Origin: Patescibacteria group bacterium
Lineage (GTDB): Bacteria > Patescibacteriota > Patescibacteriia > Patescibacteriales > JAQVLT01
Direction of reading: 5' to 3'
Length of the DNA: 36,996 nucleotides
Assembly (NCBI GenBank): GCA_028704015.1
Contig: JAQVLT010000003.1
Location: forward strand, 1-36,996
A model generated the notes under the pieces. The model did not search any database. It had not been told where the DNA came from and saw nothing but the letters and a program-made list of their open reading frames with translations. Positions 1 to 6,292 of the stretch are shown here, piece after piece. Numbering within the stretch: position 1 is the first letter of the stretch; each line of letters begins with the position of its first letter. The position numbers were made by a program, and so were the translations under genes.

Positions 1-16
1 CGTGATAAAATTTCAT
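1..16 (-). CDS. Start of an unidentified gene, cut by the window edge
   Basis: An ATG at 14-16 (minus strand) is preceded by a purine-rich SD (GGAGGAAGAG) and overlaps the stop of the short ORF at 13-81 in the form ATGA. Only about five codons (MKFYH) lie inside the window, so nothing can be said about function. The overlap suggests translational coupling with the upstream ORF. Confidence is moderate because so little is visible. Confidence 0.4.
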
Positions 17-81
17 TTCTCTTCCTCCAGCTCCTTCTCTGTCCAGTATGCTTGAAATTGAGCAAAAGAATTAAATAACAT
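13..81 (-). CDS. Short leader-like ORF (22 aa) coupled to the next gene
   Basis: A 22-codon frame from ATG at 81 to TGA at 13. It encodes an acidic-tailed peptide ending in EKELEEEK. GGAAGAG lies six bases before the ATG, and the frame is open further upstream, so a longer non-ATG start (for example TTG near 127) is possible. The stop overlaps the ATG of the following gene (ATGA), and a promoter sits at 154-182. It may be a real small protein or a translated leader; no family is recognised. Confidence 0.4.
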   Translation of the reverse strand: MLFNSFAQFQAYWTEKELEEEK

Positions 82-153
82 TGGGGACTCTTCCAATCCG
101 CAGGACACACCCTGAGTATAAGCGCCCAAATATAAATAATTATTAATGTTTTA

Positions 154-182
154 ATAATAAAACAAACAAAATAAAAAGTCAA
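154..182 (-). promoter_or_regulatory. Sigma70-type promoter
   Basis: On the minus strand TTGACT (177-182), a 17-base spacer and TATTAT (154-159). It lies between the 122-residue gene and the short ORF at 13-81, so it would start the transcript that leaves the window on the left. Predicted start of RNA is near 147. Confidence 0.6.
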
Positions 183-219
183 TAAAAAAACTGCACCACA
201 AGGATACAGTCGGCTGACG

Positions 220-588
220 CTAAATATTGTAATAAGAAATTTCGCAAACCGGCGAACTTCCCGGTTTTTCAATGATACGTAAAGCCGCAACCGACCGCGC
301 TCCATTTTTATAGTGGCCGGTATTGCCTTCAATGGATTCGCGCAAAATAGCGATGGCGCGATCAAATTGGCTTGGATAAAACTTGCGGCATTCAACAAAC
401 TCAAAATACGGATAAAAGAACAAGCTATACAGCACGGCTGAAAATTTATTTTTTGGTTTAAAATCTTCGAAAAAAACTTTTTTGAGCGTTTGGTACAATT
501 TACGATAATCAAACCCCAGGGGAAGAATAAGCATTCTTTTCTTGTCCTCTCCCACCAATGCCATACGAAAGTTACTCGGTGCGCACAT
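220..588 (-). CDS. Hypothetical protein, 122 aa
   Basis: No family recognised. The predicted protein starts MCAPSNFRMALVG and has an aromatic, basic middle (many F, Y, K near residues 28-70) and a more polar end with Arg and Glu. No signal peptide or clear membrane helix is seen. The ATG at 588 is well supported: AAAGGAG lies eight bases upstream and a promoter with 17-base spacing lies at 627-655. It is a single-gene unit separated from mutM by about 87 bases. The clear SD sets it apart from the housekeeping genes in this window, which mostly lack one, so it may be an accessory gene. Confidence 0.7.
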   Translation of the reverse strand: MCAPSNFRMALVGEDKKRMLILPLGFDYRKLYQTLKKVFFEDFKPKNKFSAVLYSLFFYPYFEFVECRKFYPSQFDRAIAILRESIEGNTGHYKNGARSVAALRIIEKPGSSPVCEISYYNI

Positions 589-626
589 TTTTCAGCTCCT
601 TTTATTTGTTGTTTTTGTTATATTGA

Positions 627-655
627 ATACTAACCTGTCTTGAATAATCAGTCAA
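627..655 (-). promoter_or_regulatory. Sigma70-type promoter of the 122-aa gene
   Basis: Minus strand TTGACT (650-655), 17-base spacer, TAGTAT (627-632). The predicted RNA start near 620 gives a leader of about 30 bases that carries the AAAGGAG SD of the gene starting at 588. Confidence 0.65.
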
Positions 656-675
656 CATCTCCGGTCGGCCAGAAT

Positions 676-1545
676 CTAATGCTGGCAATATTCGCAAAAA
701 TGCGTTCCACGTCCGCCGAGCTTGATTTTTTTAATTTTTTCTTGACAACACACGCACTTCTCGCCCGCTCGTCCATAAACCTTTAACATTTTGGAGAAGC
801 CACCGCGTCTGCCTGAAGTATCAACATAGTTACTAAAAGTAGTGCCGCGATATTTGATCGCTTTTTTTATTATTTTTTCGGTTAAGCAAAAAATCTTCTT
901 TATCTCTTCCGCGCTAAGCCGGCAAGCAATTCTATCGGGCAATACTCCGGCGGCAAACAGAATTTCGTCGGCGTAAATATTACCTATCCCGGAAATAATT
1001 TGTTGATTCATTAAAACTGATTTGATTTTTAATTTTCGTCCATCTATTACTTTTTTCAAATTTTCCAAAGTAAAATTTTTAGTCAACGGCTCAATGCCGA
1101 ATTTATTTTTAATTTTTTTCAATTCTTTTTTATCAACGATTTGAATATTGCCAAAACGCCGCAAATCATTAAAAAATAATTTTTCGCCATTTTTAAAATA
1201 AAAAATTACGCGCGTAAATTTATCAGGCAAATTTTTAATCGCCCCTTCGTCACTACGTGAGCTGTGACCGCCGGCAACAATAATTTTTTTATCTTGATAA
1301 ATCAACTGCCCGGTCATTTTTAAATGCACGAGCATAAACTTATCACCCCGACCGATTTCAAAAATCATCAGCTTTCCGATTCTTTTTATATCTGAAAAAA
1401 AATTGCCTTCAAGCAATTTTTTGAAACTTTCTATATTTCCTCTGAGACTTTTTTCTGACAATATTTCAATCTTTTCAATCTTTTCATCTAAAATTTTCCT
1501 CTTTAAATCATTTCTAATTGTTTCTACTTCTGGAAGTTCTGGCAT
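676..1545 (-). CDS. mutM: Formamidopyrimidine-DNA glycosylase (Fpg/MutM)
   Basis: Bifunctional DNA glycosylase/AP lyase that removes oxidised purines such as 8-oxoguanine. The protein has the diagnostic start MPELPEVETI, in which Pro2 is the catalytic nucleophile and Glu3 assists, the basic KRIGKLMIF strand near residue 58, the NFT/LK and IGNIYADEIL helix-two-turn-helix region, and a C-terminal zinc finger with two CxxC pairs followed by the GRGTHFCEYCQ signature. At 289 residues it is slightly longer than most homologues (about 270), with a short extra loop near residue 95 that carries GGHSSRSDEG. The ATG follows the stop of a 33-residue membrane ORF by only a few bases, so the two are probably cotranscribed from the promoter at 1695-1723. 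No SD is visible. Confidence 0.97.
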   Translation of the reverse strand: MPELPEVETIRNDLKRKILDEKIEKIEILSEKSLRGNIESFKKLLEGNFFSDIKRIGKLMIFEIGRGDKFMLVHLKMTGQLIYQDKKIIVAGGHSSRSDEGAIKNLPDKFTRVIFYFKNGEKLFFNDLRRFGNIQIVDKKELKKIKNKFGIEPLTKNFTLENLKKVIDGRKLKIKSVLMNQQIISGIGNIYADEILFAAGVLPDRIACRLSAEEIKKIFCLTEKIIKKAIKYRGTTFSNYVDTSGRRGGFSKMLKVYGRAGEKCVCCQEKIKKIKLGGRGTHFCEYCQH

Positions 1546-1548
1546 AGT

Positions 1549-1650
1549 TTAAATTGCAATTAGTAAAAAAATTACAATCGCCATTCCTAAAAACAAAAAA
1601 GCAAAAACCTTCAAAAATGTGATTTCAATTCTATTTGGATCAATAAGCAT
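1549..1650 (-). CDS. Single-pass membrane microprotein (33 aa) upstream of mutM
   Basis: A short frame from ATG at 1650 to TAA at 1549. It encodes a polar start (MLIDPNRIEITF) followed by one continuous hydrophobic stretch of about 20 residues that reaches the C-terminus (KVFAFLFLGMAIVIFLLIAI). It lies between a good promoter (1695-1723) and mutM, whose ATG comes three bases after its stop. That placement and the clean membrane helix argue for a real gene, but no SD is present and no family is recognised. The alternative is that it is a chance frame in an AT-rich mutM leader. Confidence 0.5.
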   Translation of the reverse strand: MLIDPNRIEITFLKVFAFLFLGMAIVIFLLIAI

Positions 1651-1694
1651 ATTTTCAAAATTACGAATCAAAATAAGAACACTAATTACCTAGA

Positions 1695-1723
1695 ATACTA
1701 ACATTTTTTCAGATTATTTGCAA
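1695..1723 (-). promoter_or_regulatory. Sigma70-type promoter of the microprotein-mutM unit
   Basis: Minus strand TTGCAA (1718-1723), 17-base spacer, TAGTAT (1695-1700). The -35 sits directly against the U-tract of the tRNA terminator at 1729-1750. The predicted RNA start is near 1688. Confidence 0.65.
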
Positions 1724-1750
1724 TAAAAGAACCACTACTCATAGTGGCTC
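1720..1750 (-). terminator. Intrinsic terminator of the tRNA operon
   Basis: On the minus strand a hairpin GAGCCACTA / TAGTGGTTC (1729-1750, loop TGAG) is followed by TTTTATT. It lies about 34 bases past tRNA-Tyr. Confidence 0.75.
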
Positions 1751-1783
1751 TTTAAAAATACTTAATCAAACTAAACTTGTTTG

Positions 1784-1866
1784 TGGGCCGGGGAGGGATC
1801 GAACCTCCGAAGGCGTAAGCCAGCAGATTTACAGTCTGCCCCATTTGACCGCTTTGGTACCGACCC
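1784..1866 (-). tRNA. tRNA-Tyr (GTA)
   Basis: An 83-base class II tRNA on the minus strand. The acceptor arms GGGTCGG / CCGGCCC pair with one G-U, the anticodon loop CTGTAAA gives anticodon GTA, there is a long variable arm (CTTACGCCTTCGGAG region) and the T-arm reads GGTTCGATCC. The discriminator is A and no CCA is encoded after it (CAA follows), so the CCA end must be added enzymatically. It is probably cotranscribed with tRNA-Thr upstream. Confidence 0.95.
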
Positions 1867-1871
1867 TTTTG

Positions 1872-1952
1872 TGACTATTAACAAATTGACAATTGACCAT
1901 TAACTTTTAATAATGACTGTTACAAGTCAACTGTCAATTGTTAATAGTTGGA
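1872..1952. repeat. Inverted word repeat between the two tRNA genes
   Basis: The left arm near 1873-1897 (ACTATTAACAAATTGACAAT) is almost the reverse complement of the right arm near 1925-1949 (ACTGTCAATTGTTAATAGTT). The whole spacer between the tRNA genes is therefore a quasi-palindrome that could fold in the precursor RNA. Confidence 0.6.
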
Positions 1953-1955
1953 CTG

Positions 1956-2028
1956 AGCCGTTGCGCGGAATTGAACCGCGGACCTACTCCTTACCATGGA
2001 GTTGCTCTACCAGCTGAGCTACAACGGC
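1956..2028 (-). tRNA. tRNA-Thr (GGT)
   Basis: A 73-base class I tRNA on the minus strand. Acceptor arms GCCGTTG / CAACGGC pair fully. The D-arm reads AGCTCAGCTGGTAGAGC, the anticodon stem ACTCC / GGAGT encloses loop ATGGTAA (anticodon GGT), and the T-arm reads GCGGTTCAATTCCGC. The discriminator is T and CCA is not encoded. Confidence 0.95.
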
Positions 2029-2080
2029 GAAAAATAAAAACGCCAAAACAAGGCGATGTTTAATTTAACTTTCAATTATT

Positions 2081-2109
2081 AATCTAACATAATAAAAATA
2101 ATTTGACAA
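2081..2109 (-). promoter_or_regulatory. Promoter of the tRNA-Thr/tRNA-Tyr operon
   Basis: Minus strand TTGTCA (2104-2109), 17-base spacer, TAGATT (2081-2086). Its -35 shares five of six positions with the -35 of the plus-strand promoter at 2103-2131, so the two promoters are back to back. A small hairpin CGCC / GGCG followed by a T-run lies between it and tRNA-Thr. Confidence 0.55.
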
Positions 2110-2131
2110 GATTTATAAATAACCATAATGT
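2103..2131 (+). promoter_or_regulatory. Promoter of the plus-strand small gene at 2176
   Basis: Plus strand TTGACA (2103-2108), 17-base spacer, TAATGT (2126-2131). The predicted RNA start near 2138 leaves a leader of about 38 bases with a strong SD. Confidence 0.55.
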
Positions 2132-2175
2132 AAAGACAGATTTTAACTTTCAACCGCGTTCTTTGAGGAGGTGCC

Positions 2176-2474
2176 ATGAAACACGTTGAGAATAGGGCAT
2201 TCTTTGGTGGCAAGGTCACCAGCGTGCTGGTTGAGTCCGCTGACGGCACTCAAATGACCATCGGCGAGGTCCACCCGGAGGACCTTACGATTTTGGCCCA
2301 GCCAAAAGGCAGGAAACAATCAAGGTTACTCATGGATGCCTGGGCATTAACGACATGATGTGCAACGCTACTAGTGCACAAAACGCCTGCACTATTTATC
2401 CGGGCGAAAACATCGTTCTCACCATGTGCGATGATGCGACCAAGTCCACGATCTACGTGTGCACCTACGCGTAG
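2176..2474 (+). pseudogene. Small gene with an apparent frameshift (about 98 aa if repaired)
   Basis: The ATG at 2176 has a very strong SD (GAGGAGGTG) and an upstream promoter. Its frame gives MKHVENRAFFGGKVTSVLVE and continues to about residue 46, then runs into TGA at 2356-2358. The next frame is open from 2244 to TAG at 2472. Reading into it around 2300-2320 gives a plausible continuation rich in Cys (CNATSAQNAC, LTMCDDATK, YVCTYA), about 98 residues in total. Either one base was lost in nature or in assembly, or these are two coupled genes, because ATGATG at 2355-2360 overlaps the first stop. The family is unknown. Base and codon use are more GC-rich than in the housekeeping genes and resemble the pyrFE islet. 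Confidence 0.55.
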
Positions 2475-2490
2475 CAAAAACACCTATCAC

Positions 2491-2523
2491 AAAAAATCCC
2501 GAACAAATCGGGATTCTTTTTTT
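2491..2523. terminator. Bidirectional intrinsic terminator
   Basis: Stem AATCCCGA / TCGGGATT (2495-2502 with 2508-2515) is flanked by an A-run on the left and a T-run on the right, so it works in both directions. It separates the plus-strand gene ending at 2474 from the convergent minus-strand microprotein ending at 2571. Confidence 0.8.
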
Positions 2524-2540
2524 AAAAAAATAAAGACAGG

Positions 2541-2560
2541 ACTTTATTTTAAAATAAAGT
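2541..2560. repeat. Perfect 20-bp palindrome
   Basis: ACTTTATTTTAAAATAAAGT reads the same on both strands with no loop. It lies between the microprotein stop and the bidirectional terminator; it may be a second hairpin of that terminator or a protein-binding site. Confidence 0.6.
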
Positions 2561-2570
2561 TTACGAAAAG

Positions 2571-2729
2571 CTATTGGACATGCGCCGAAGCGACATCAAC
2601 TCCGTGATTGATTAGCACCAACACCTTGGTTACGATATCAATCAGTAAACCGCCAACTTCTGGCAATGCCCAATGTAAAACTACGATTGCAATTGTAAGC
2701 ATTAGTATGCCTTTTCCTAATCCTGCCAT
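2571..2729 (-). CDS. Two-helix membrane microprotein, 52 aa
   Basis: The frame runs from ATG at 2729 to TAG at 2571. It encodes MAGLGKGILMLTIAIVVLHW, then a Pro-Glu turn, then a second hydrophobic stretch (VGGLLIDIVTKVLVLINHGV) and a short polar tail. That fits two membrane or amphipathic helices. It has the best promoter in the window (2789-2817) and a terminator just downstream, so it is an independent transcription unit. No SD is obvious. An overlapping frame starting at 2748 gives a 38-residue basic peptide and looks less natural. The family is unknown; possible roles include a small membrane regulator, a toxin-like peptide or a pore peptide, none of which is proven. Confidence 0.6.
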   Translation of the reverse strand: MAGLGKGILMLTIAIVVLHWALPEVGGLLIDIVTKVLVLINHGVDVASAHVQ

Positions 2730-2788
2730 ATTTTTTAAAATTAGCAATACTCATGCGGGTAACCACTCCCGTTTTCTAGGTTCAAATA

Positions 2789-2817
2789 ATTATACACTCA
2801 ATAAATAATTCTGTCAA
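2789..2817 (-). promoter_or_regulatory. Perfect consensus sigma70 promoter
   Basis: Minus strand TTGACA (2812-2817), 17-base spacer, TATAAT (2789-2794): every consensus base matches. The RNA would start near 2782, about 53 bases before the 52-residue ORF. Confidence 0.8.
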
Positions 2818-2905
2818 GTAATATTTAATAAACTAATATAAAATTATAAAATATTATTTAATATTAAATAAAAAATAAACAAATATCTGTCAATTATTTT
2901 CCAAC

Positions 2906-2932
2906 AAAAAATTCCGAATAATCGGAATTTTT
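2906..2932 (-). terminator. Intrinsic terminator downstream of the tpiA/TPR genes
   Basis: Hairpin AAAATTCCGA / TCGGAATTTT with loop ATAA (minus strand AATTCCGATTATTCGGAATT then T-run). It follows the end of the TPR gene and a second hairpin at 2947-2964. The A/T flanks make it work in either direction. Confidence 0.7.
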
Positions 2933-2946
2933 AGATTTTTAAACCT

Positions 2947-2964
2947 ACCTGCCGATAGGCAGGT
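2947..2964. repeat. Short hairpin ACCTGCC-GATA-GGCAGGT
   Basis: A seven-base-pair stem with loop GATA, 19 bases after the stop of the TPR gene. Similar CCTGCC/GGCAGG hairpins are familiar intergenic elements in related genomes (general knowledge, not checked here). Confidence 0.6.
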
Positions 2965-2982
2965 TATTAAATTTTCAAAATT

Positions 2983-3774
2983 CTATAATTCTTTTATTCT
3001 CCTTTTAAATTCTTCCAGTTTATTATTTTCCGGATTTGCCTCGCCAAGTCTTTCCAAAGCTTCGCTGGCGGCCGATTTATCTTTCTTTAAAATACCGATC
3101 TCAAGCATTGCGTCAAGATAACGCGGATTGTTTGGCTGAATCTTTAAAGCCTTTTTAATATTGCTCAAAGCTTCAACGAAATTTTCCATCGCTTGATTGA
3201 CTAGTGAAAGATTGTAATATATTTCTCCATAATCACACTCGCCTTCTTCGGCCGTTTCTGAAAGTTTTAAAAGATGCTCAAGAGTTTGTTTGGCTTCACC
3301 AAAATTTTTTTCAAATATATAAATTTTTCCCAGATTTCCAAAAGCTTGTAAATTCTTACTATCCAGTCCAATAACCTCAATTAATTTTTTCTCCGCTTCA
3401 TTATAATTTTCCTCTTCTTTCAAATTTTCCGCCTCGGCTAATAATTTTTTTATTTTATCTTGTACATTTGACTGATTTAATGATTCAGTAATACTATAAT
3501 TTTCTTTCAATTCATGCAGTTTTCTATAAATAAATTTGGATAGCGACGATATTTTTTTGGATAAATAAACCAACGCTCGGGTTATTTTAGAGCTCCATTT
3601 AACAAAATTTCTTTTGAGACGACTGCTAATAATCTGCTCTTTGACCCTAGCTTCTTTTTCTTGGGGAATATTTTCCACATCAATGCTCGCTAAAACCGAA
3701 AATTTTCGCGCGCTGATCACAATAATAATCGCTAAACATATCAAAATTAAAACAAAGGGAATGATATTATACAT
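2983..3774 (-). CDS. Membrane-anchored tetratricopeptide-repeat protein, 263 aa
   Basis: Residues 1-23 (MYNIIPFVLILICLAIIIVI) form one N-terminal membrane anchor. A basic linker with coiled-coil character follows (about 25-110). Then come about three TPR units: LKEEENYNEAEKKLIEVIGLDS, LGKIYIFEKNFGEAKQTLEHLL, and YYNLSLVNQAMENFVEALSNIKKAL followed by NNPRYLDAMLEIGI. TPR folds bind partner proteins, so a scaffold role at the cytoplasmic face of the membrane is likely, but no specific partner is visible. It lies 18 bases after tpiA and is the last gene of that run, closed by hairpins at 2947 and 2906. Confidence 0.8.
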   Translation of the reverse strand: MYNIIPFVLILICLAIIIVISARKFSVLASIDVENIPQEKEARVKEQIISSRLKRNFVKWSSKITRALVYLSKKISSLSKFIYRKLHELKENYSITESLNQSNVQDKIKKLLAEAENLKEEENYNEAEKKLIEVIGLDSKNLQAFGNLGKIYIFEKNFGEAKQTLEHLLKLSETAEEGECDYGEIYYNLSLVNQAMENFVEALSNIKKALKIQPNNPRYLDAMLEIGILKKDKSAASEALERLGEANPENNKLEEFKRRIKEL

Positions 3775-3792
3775 ATTTTTTTAAAAAAATAA

Positions 3793-4560
3793 TTAACCAA
3801 TAATCGCTTGGGCAATCTTATAAAAATTGTCAATATCAAGGCTACCGCCCCCTACCAAAACGCCGTCTAAATTTTCCAAGTCAACAAAATTCTCAACATT
3901 CTTGGTATCAATACTTCCGCCATAAATAATCCGAAAATTATTATCCACGGTCTGCATGCCAAAAATATCATTAAGCGCCAACCGGACAATTTTATGGGCA
4001 TACTCTGCCTCGCTTGGCTCAATGGCGACACCGGAACCAATCGCCCAAATAGGTTCATAAGCAACAATAACTTGCTGATTTTTCAAAATATTCAATCCTC
4101 CAAAAGCCTCTTGCAGCTGGTCAACCAAAACAAAATCACGACGGTCAGTCTTTCGCTCCTTGGCATCCTCGCCAACACAGACAATCGGAATTAAATTATC
4201 AATACCCAGAACTGTTTTTACTTTCTTGTGTATCATTTCATAATTTTCTAGCACATATTTTCTTCTTTCGCTGTGGCCAATAATTACATATTCGCAACCC
4301 GCTTCGGCTAAAATATCAGGAGATATTTCGCCAGTGTATGCCCCCCTATTTTCCCAAAAGACAGTTTGCCCGCCCAATTTAATTTTACCACCATTTAATA
4401 TTTTCTTTACTTCCATAAGCGCCACAAAATTCGGGCAGACCACCACCTCGCCTTTATCAATTTTTTTAAATTTATCTTTAATTTTTTTTGCCAATTCTAT
4501 GGTTTCATTAATCCCTAATTTCATTTTCCAATTAGCAATGATTATATGATCTTTGTTCAT
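3793..4560 (-). CDS. tpiA: Triosephosphate isomerase
   Basis: Interconverts dihydroxyacetone phosphate and glyceraldehyde 3-phosphate in glycolysis. The 255-residue protein has normal length and all catalytic signatures: the NWKM strand with Lys12, GHSERR with the catalytic His near residue 97, the YEPIWAIGSG loop with the catalytic Glu near 168, and the phosphate-binding IYGGS and LVGGGSLD motifs near the C-terminus. The ATG at 4560 lies 23 bases after dacA, with no SD. It is part of the run scpA-scpB-dacA-tpiA-TPR. Confidence 0.97.
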   Translation of the reverse strand: MNKDHIIIANWKMKLGINETIELAKKIKDKFKKIDKGEVVVCPNFVALMEVKKILNGGKIKLGGQTVFWENRGAYTGEISPDILAEAGCEYVIIGHSERRKYVLENYEMIHKKVKTVLGIDNLIPIVCVGEDAKERKTDRRDFVLVDQLQEAFGGLNILKNQQVIVAYEPIWAIGSGVAIEPSEAEYAHKIVRLALNDIFGMQTVDNNFRIIYGGSIDTKNVENFVDLENLDGVLVGGGSLDIDNFYKIAQAIIG

Positions 4561-4583
4561 ATTGTTATAAAAATTTAAAAAAA

Positions 4584-5633
4584 TTAGTTAATTTGTTCAG
4601 CCCACGCATAACTATCATACACCCATTTTATCATTTTTTTTGTCTCTTCAAAACGCGCTTGATAATTTAACGCTCCGAGAACAACGGAAATTATCTCATT
4701 GCCGGCGTTATCGGTAAATTTTCCAACGAAGCAATTGCCGGCCGCTTCCGTCGCGCCAGTTTTTCCGCCTAATATTTTTATCCCATCATAAGGCAAATCT
4801 TCCAAGAGATAATCAGTTGAAGAAACAACTTTCCGACGGCCACCCAGCGTTAAAAAACTATAATTTTTGGTAAGAGTAGCTTTTTGTATTTCCTCTTTTT
4901 CCAAAGCGGCTTTGGCTAATTCGGCAACTTCTAAGGCACACGAATTATTGCTATCGCTAAGACCCACCGGGTCAACAAAGCTAGTCCGCGTAAGCCCAAG
5001 CTCAATAGCTTTTAAATTCATTTTTTGAACAAACTCTTCTTCGCTTAAACCAGTAGAATTAACCAAGCCGATAGTTGCTGTGTTGTCGGAAGCAACGAGG
5101 CTCAAATAAAATAAATCTTTAACAGTTACTTCATCGCCGGTAAATAAATAGATTCTTCCGCCTTCGCGGCGGTCTTCTTTTTTCATTTTGTAGACCGTAT
5201 CCCAGCCGGGATTATAATCCAGAAAAACAAGCGCGGTCATTAACTTGGTAATACTCGCAATCGGCGCCAAATAATCGGCATCTTTATCAAAAAGCAAATC
5301 CCCTTTTTCATTAATCACAACTCCATTTTTCGCGTCAAGAACAAAATTTATTGCATCATTTTTTAAATACGGGTACTCTTTCTCCGGGGTAATCGGATTT
5401 TCAGACAAAATATTTCCCGGCGCGCCCTCTGTTTCTCCCGCTGATTTTAAATCACTCGCTTCAATTATCCCTAAAACTTTTCCGTTTTCATTATTATTAA
5501 GCGTACTGGCAAAAACAGGCGGCAAATTAAATTTCTGTCCAATTTTTTCTCCCTGAATAACAGCAAAAATTGCAAGCGTATTTACCGACGCTAACAAAAA
5601 TATAATATAAAAATATTTTTTATTGAAGATCAT
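4584..5633 (-). CDS. dacA: D-alanyl-D-alanine carboxypeptidase (PBP5-like, S11 family)
   Basis: Trims the terminal D-Ala of peptidoglycan stem peptides outside the cytoplasmic membrane. Residues 7-27 form a signal anchor. A low-complexity linker follows to about residue 90. The serine peptidase domain then shows the SxxK motif SITK (Ser127), SDN near residue 189 (VASDNT) and KTG near 290 (GGKTGATEAAGNC). The protein is 349 residues and lacks the long C-terminal PBP5 domain with its amphipathic anchor, so it is probably held by the N-terminal helix. It lies 10 bases downstream of scpB. D-Ala peptidases of this type are consistent with a walled cell. Confidence 0.93.
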   Translation of the reverse strand: MIFNKKYFYIIFLLASVNTLAIFAVIQGEKIGQKFNLPPVFASTLNNNENGKVLGIIEASDLKSAGETEGAPGNILSENPITPEKEYPYLKNDAINFVLDAKNGVVINEKGDLLFDKDADYLAPIASITKLMTALVFLDYNPGWDTVYKMKKEDRREGGRIYLFTGDEVTVKDLFYLSLVASDNTATIGLVNSTGLSEEEFVQKMNLKAIELGLTRTSFVDPVGLSDSNNSCALEVAELAKAALEKEEIQKATLTKNYSFLTLGGRRKVVSSTDYLLEDLPYDGIKILGGKTGATEAAGNCFVGKFTDNAGNEIISVVLGALNYQARFEETKKMIKWVYDSYAWAEQIN

Positions 5634-5643
5634 AATTTAAACA

Positions 5644-6195
5644 TTAAACTGTTTCATTCGCCTTCTCTTTCTTTAACATTCTATCAAGTGTATCGTCTTT
5701 GTGCAACCGCTCATACTCAGGCAAATCTTTTAAGTCATTAATACCTAAAAAACGAATAAAATCAAAGGCCGCGGAATAATAAGTTTCCCGCTTATTTTTG
5801 TCGTAATTCGCCTCAATTAAACCCCTGAGAAGCAGATTACGCAAAATCAGGGCGCAATTCACGCCGCGAATACGATCCAGATCCAATTTAGAAATTGGGC
5901 TGCGATAAGCGATAATAGTCAAGGTTTCCAAGCTTGGGCGGCTTAGTTCGCCGGTAGTTTCGTCCTTGATGAACTCTTGAACAATTTTCGCGTTTTCCGG
6001 CGAGCTTACCATTTGGTAGCTGTTTCCACTTTTAATAATCTGAACGCCTTTTTTGTTGTTTTTATATTCTTCTACCAATTCATCGCCGGCGGCGATAATT
6101 TCTTTTTTATCAACCTTCGTCAAATCCGCAAGCTGATTAACGCTCATCGGTTTGGCAGCGATGAAAAGGAGGGATTCAATTTTGGAATTAAGCAT
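5644..6195 (-). CDS. scpB: Segregation and condensation protein B
   Basis: Partner of ScpA in the SMC-ScpAB condensin that compacts and separates chromosomes. The 183-residue protein has the two winged-helix domains of the family: the N-terminal KIESLLFIAAKPMSVNQLA and the central RPSLETLTIIAYRSPISKLDLDRIRGV, which is the strongest family signature. It follows scpA after a 78-base spacer made of AT-rich inverted repeats, and is followed after 10 bases by dacA. ATG at 6195; no SD. Confidence 0.95.
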   Translation of the reverse strand: MLNSKIESLLFIAAKPMSVNQLADLTKVDKKEIIAAGDELVEEYKNNKKGVQIIKSGNSYQMVSSPENAKIVQEFIKDETTGELSRPSLETLTIIAYRSPISKLDLDRIRGVNCALILRNLLLRGLIEANYDKNKRETYYSAAFDFIRFLGINDLKDLPEYERLHKDDTLDRMLKKEKANETV

Positions 6196-6292
6196 AATTA
6201 GTGAATAGTAATTAGTAATTAGTAAACAGGGCGCTATTATTATTTCCCTATTGACTGATTACTATTTACTATTTTACTGTTTACTAATAAAT
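6196..6292. repeat. Inverted AT-rich word repeat between scpA and scpB
   Basis: The left arm (AGTAATTAGTAAACAG, near 6205-6220) is the reverse complement of the right arm (CTGTTTACTAATAA, near 6279-6292). The right arm runs into the 3' end of scpA, where the repeat encodes the last residues ISKQ and the stop. A related single copy lies at 6979-7010. Confidence 0.65.

Noticed and set aside
2029-2056. Terminator between the tRNA promoter and tRNA-Thr
   Set aside because: CGCC/GGCG plus T-run on minus is only a four-pair stem and would block the tRNA genes; probably part of the repeat words or a weak pause site.
2299-2325. Programmed -1 frameshift in the plus-strand small gene
   Set aside because: No X XXY YYZ slippery heptamer in the right phase and no clear downstream pseudoknot; a plain mutation, assembly error or coupled ORFs are simpler.
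2608-2808. 66-codon plus-strand frame
   Set aside because: It is antisense to the 52-residue membrane microprotein and its consensus promoter; no SD or promoter on plus.
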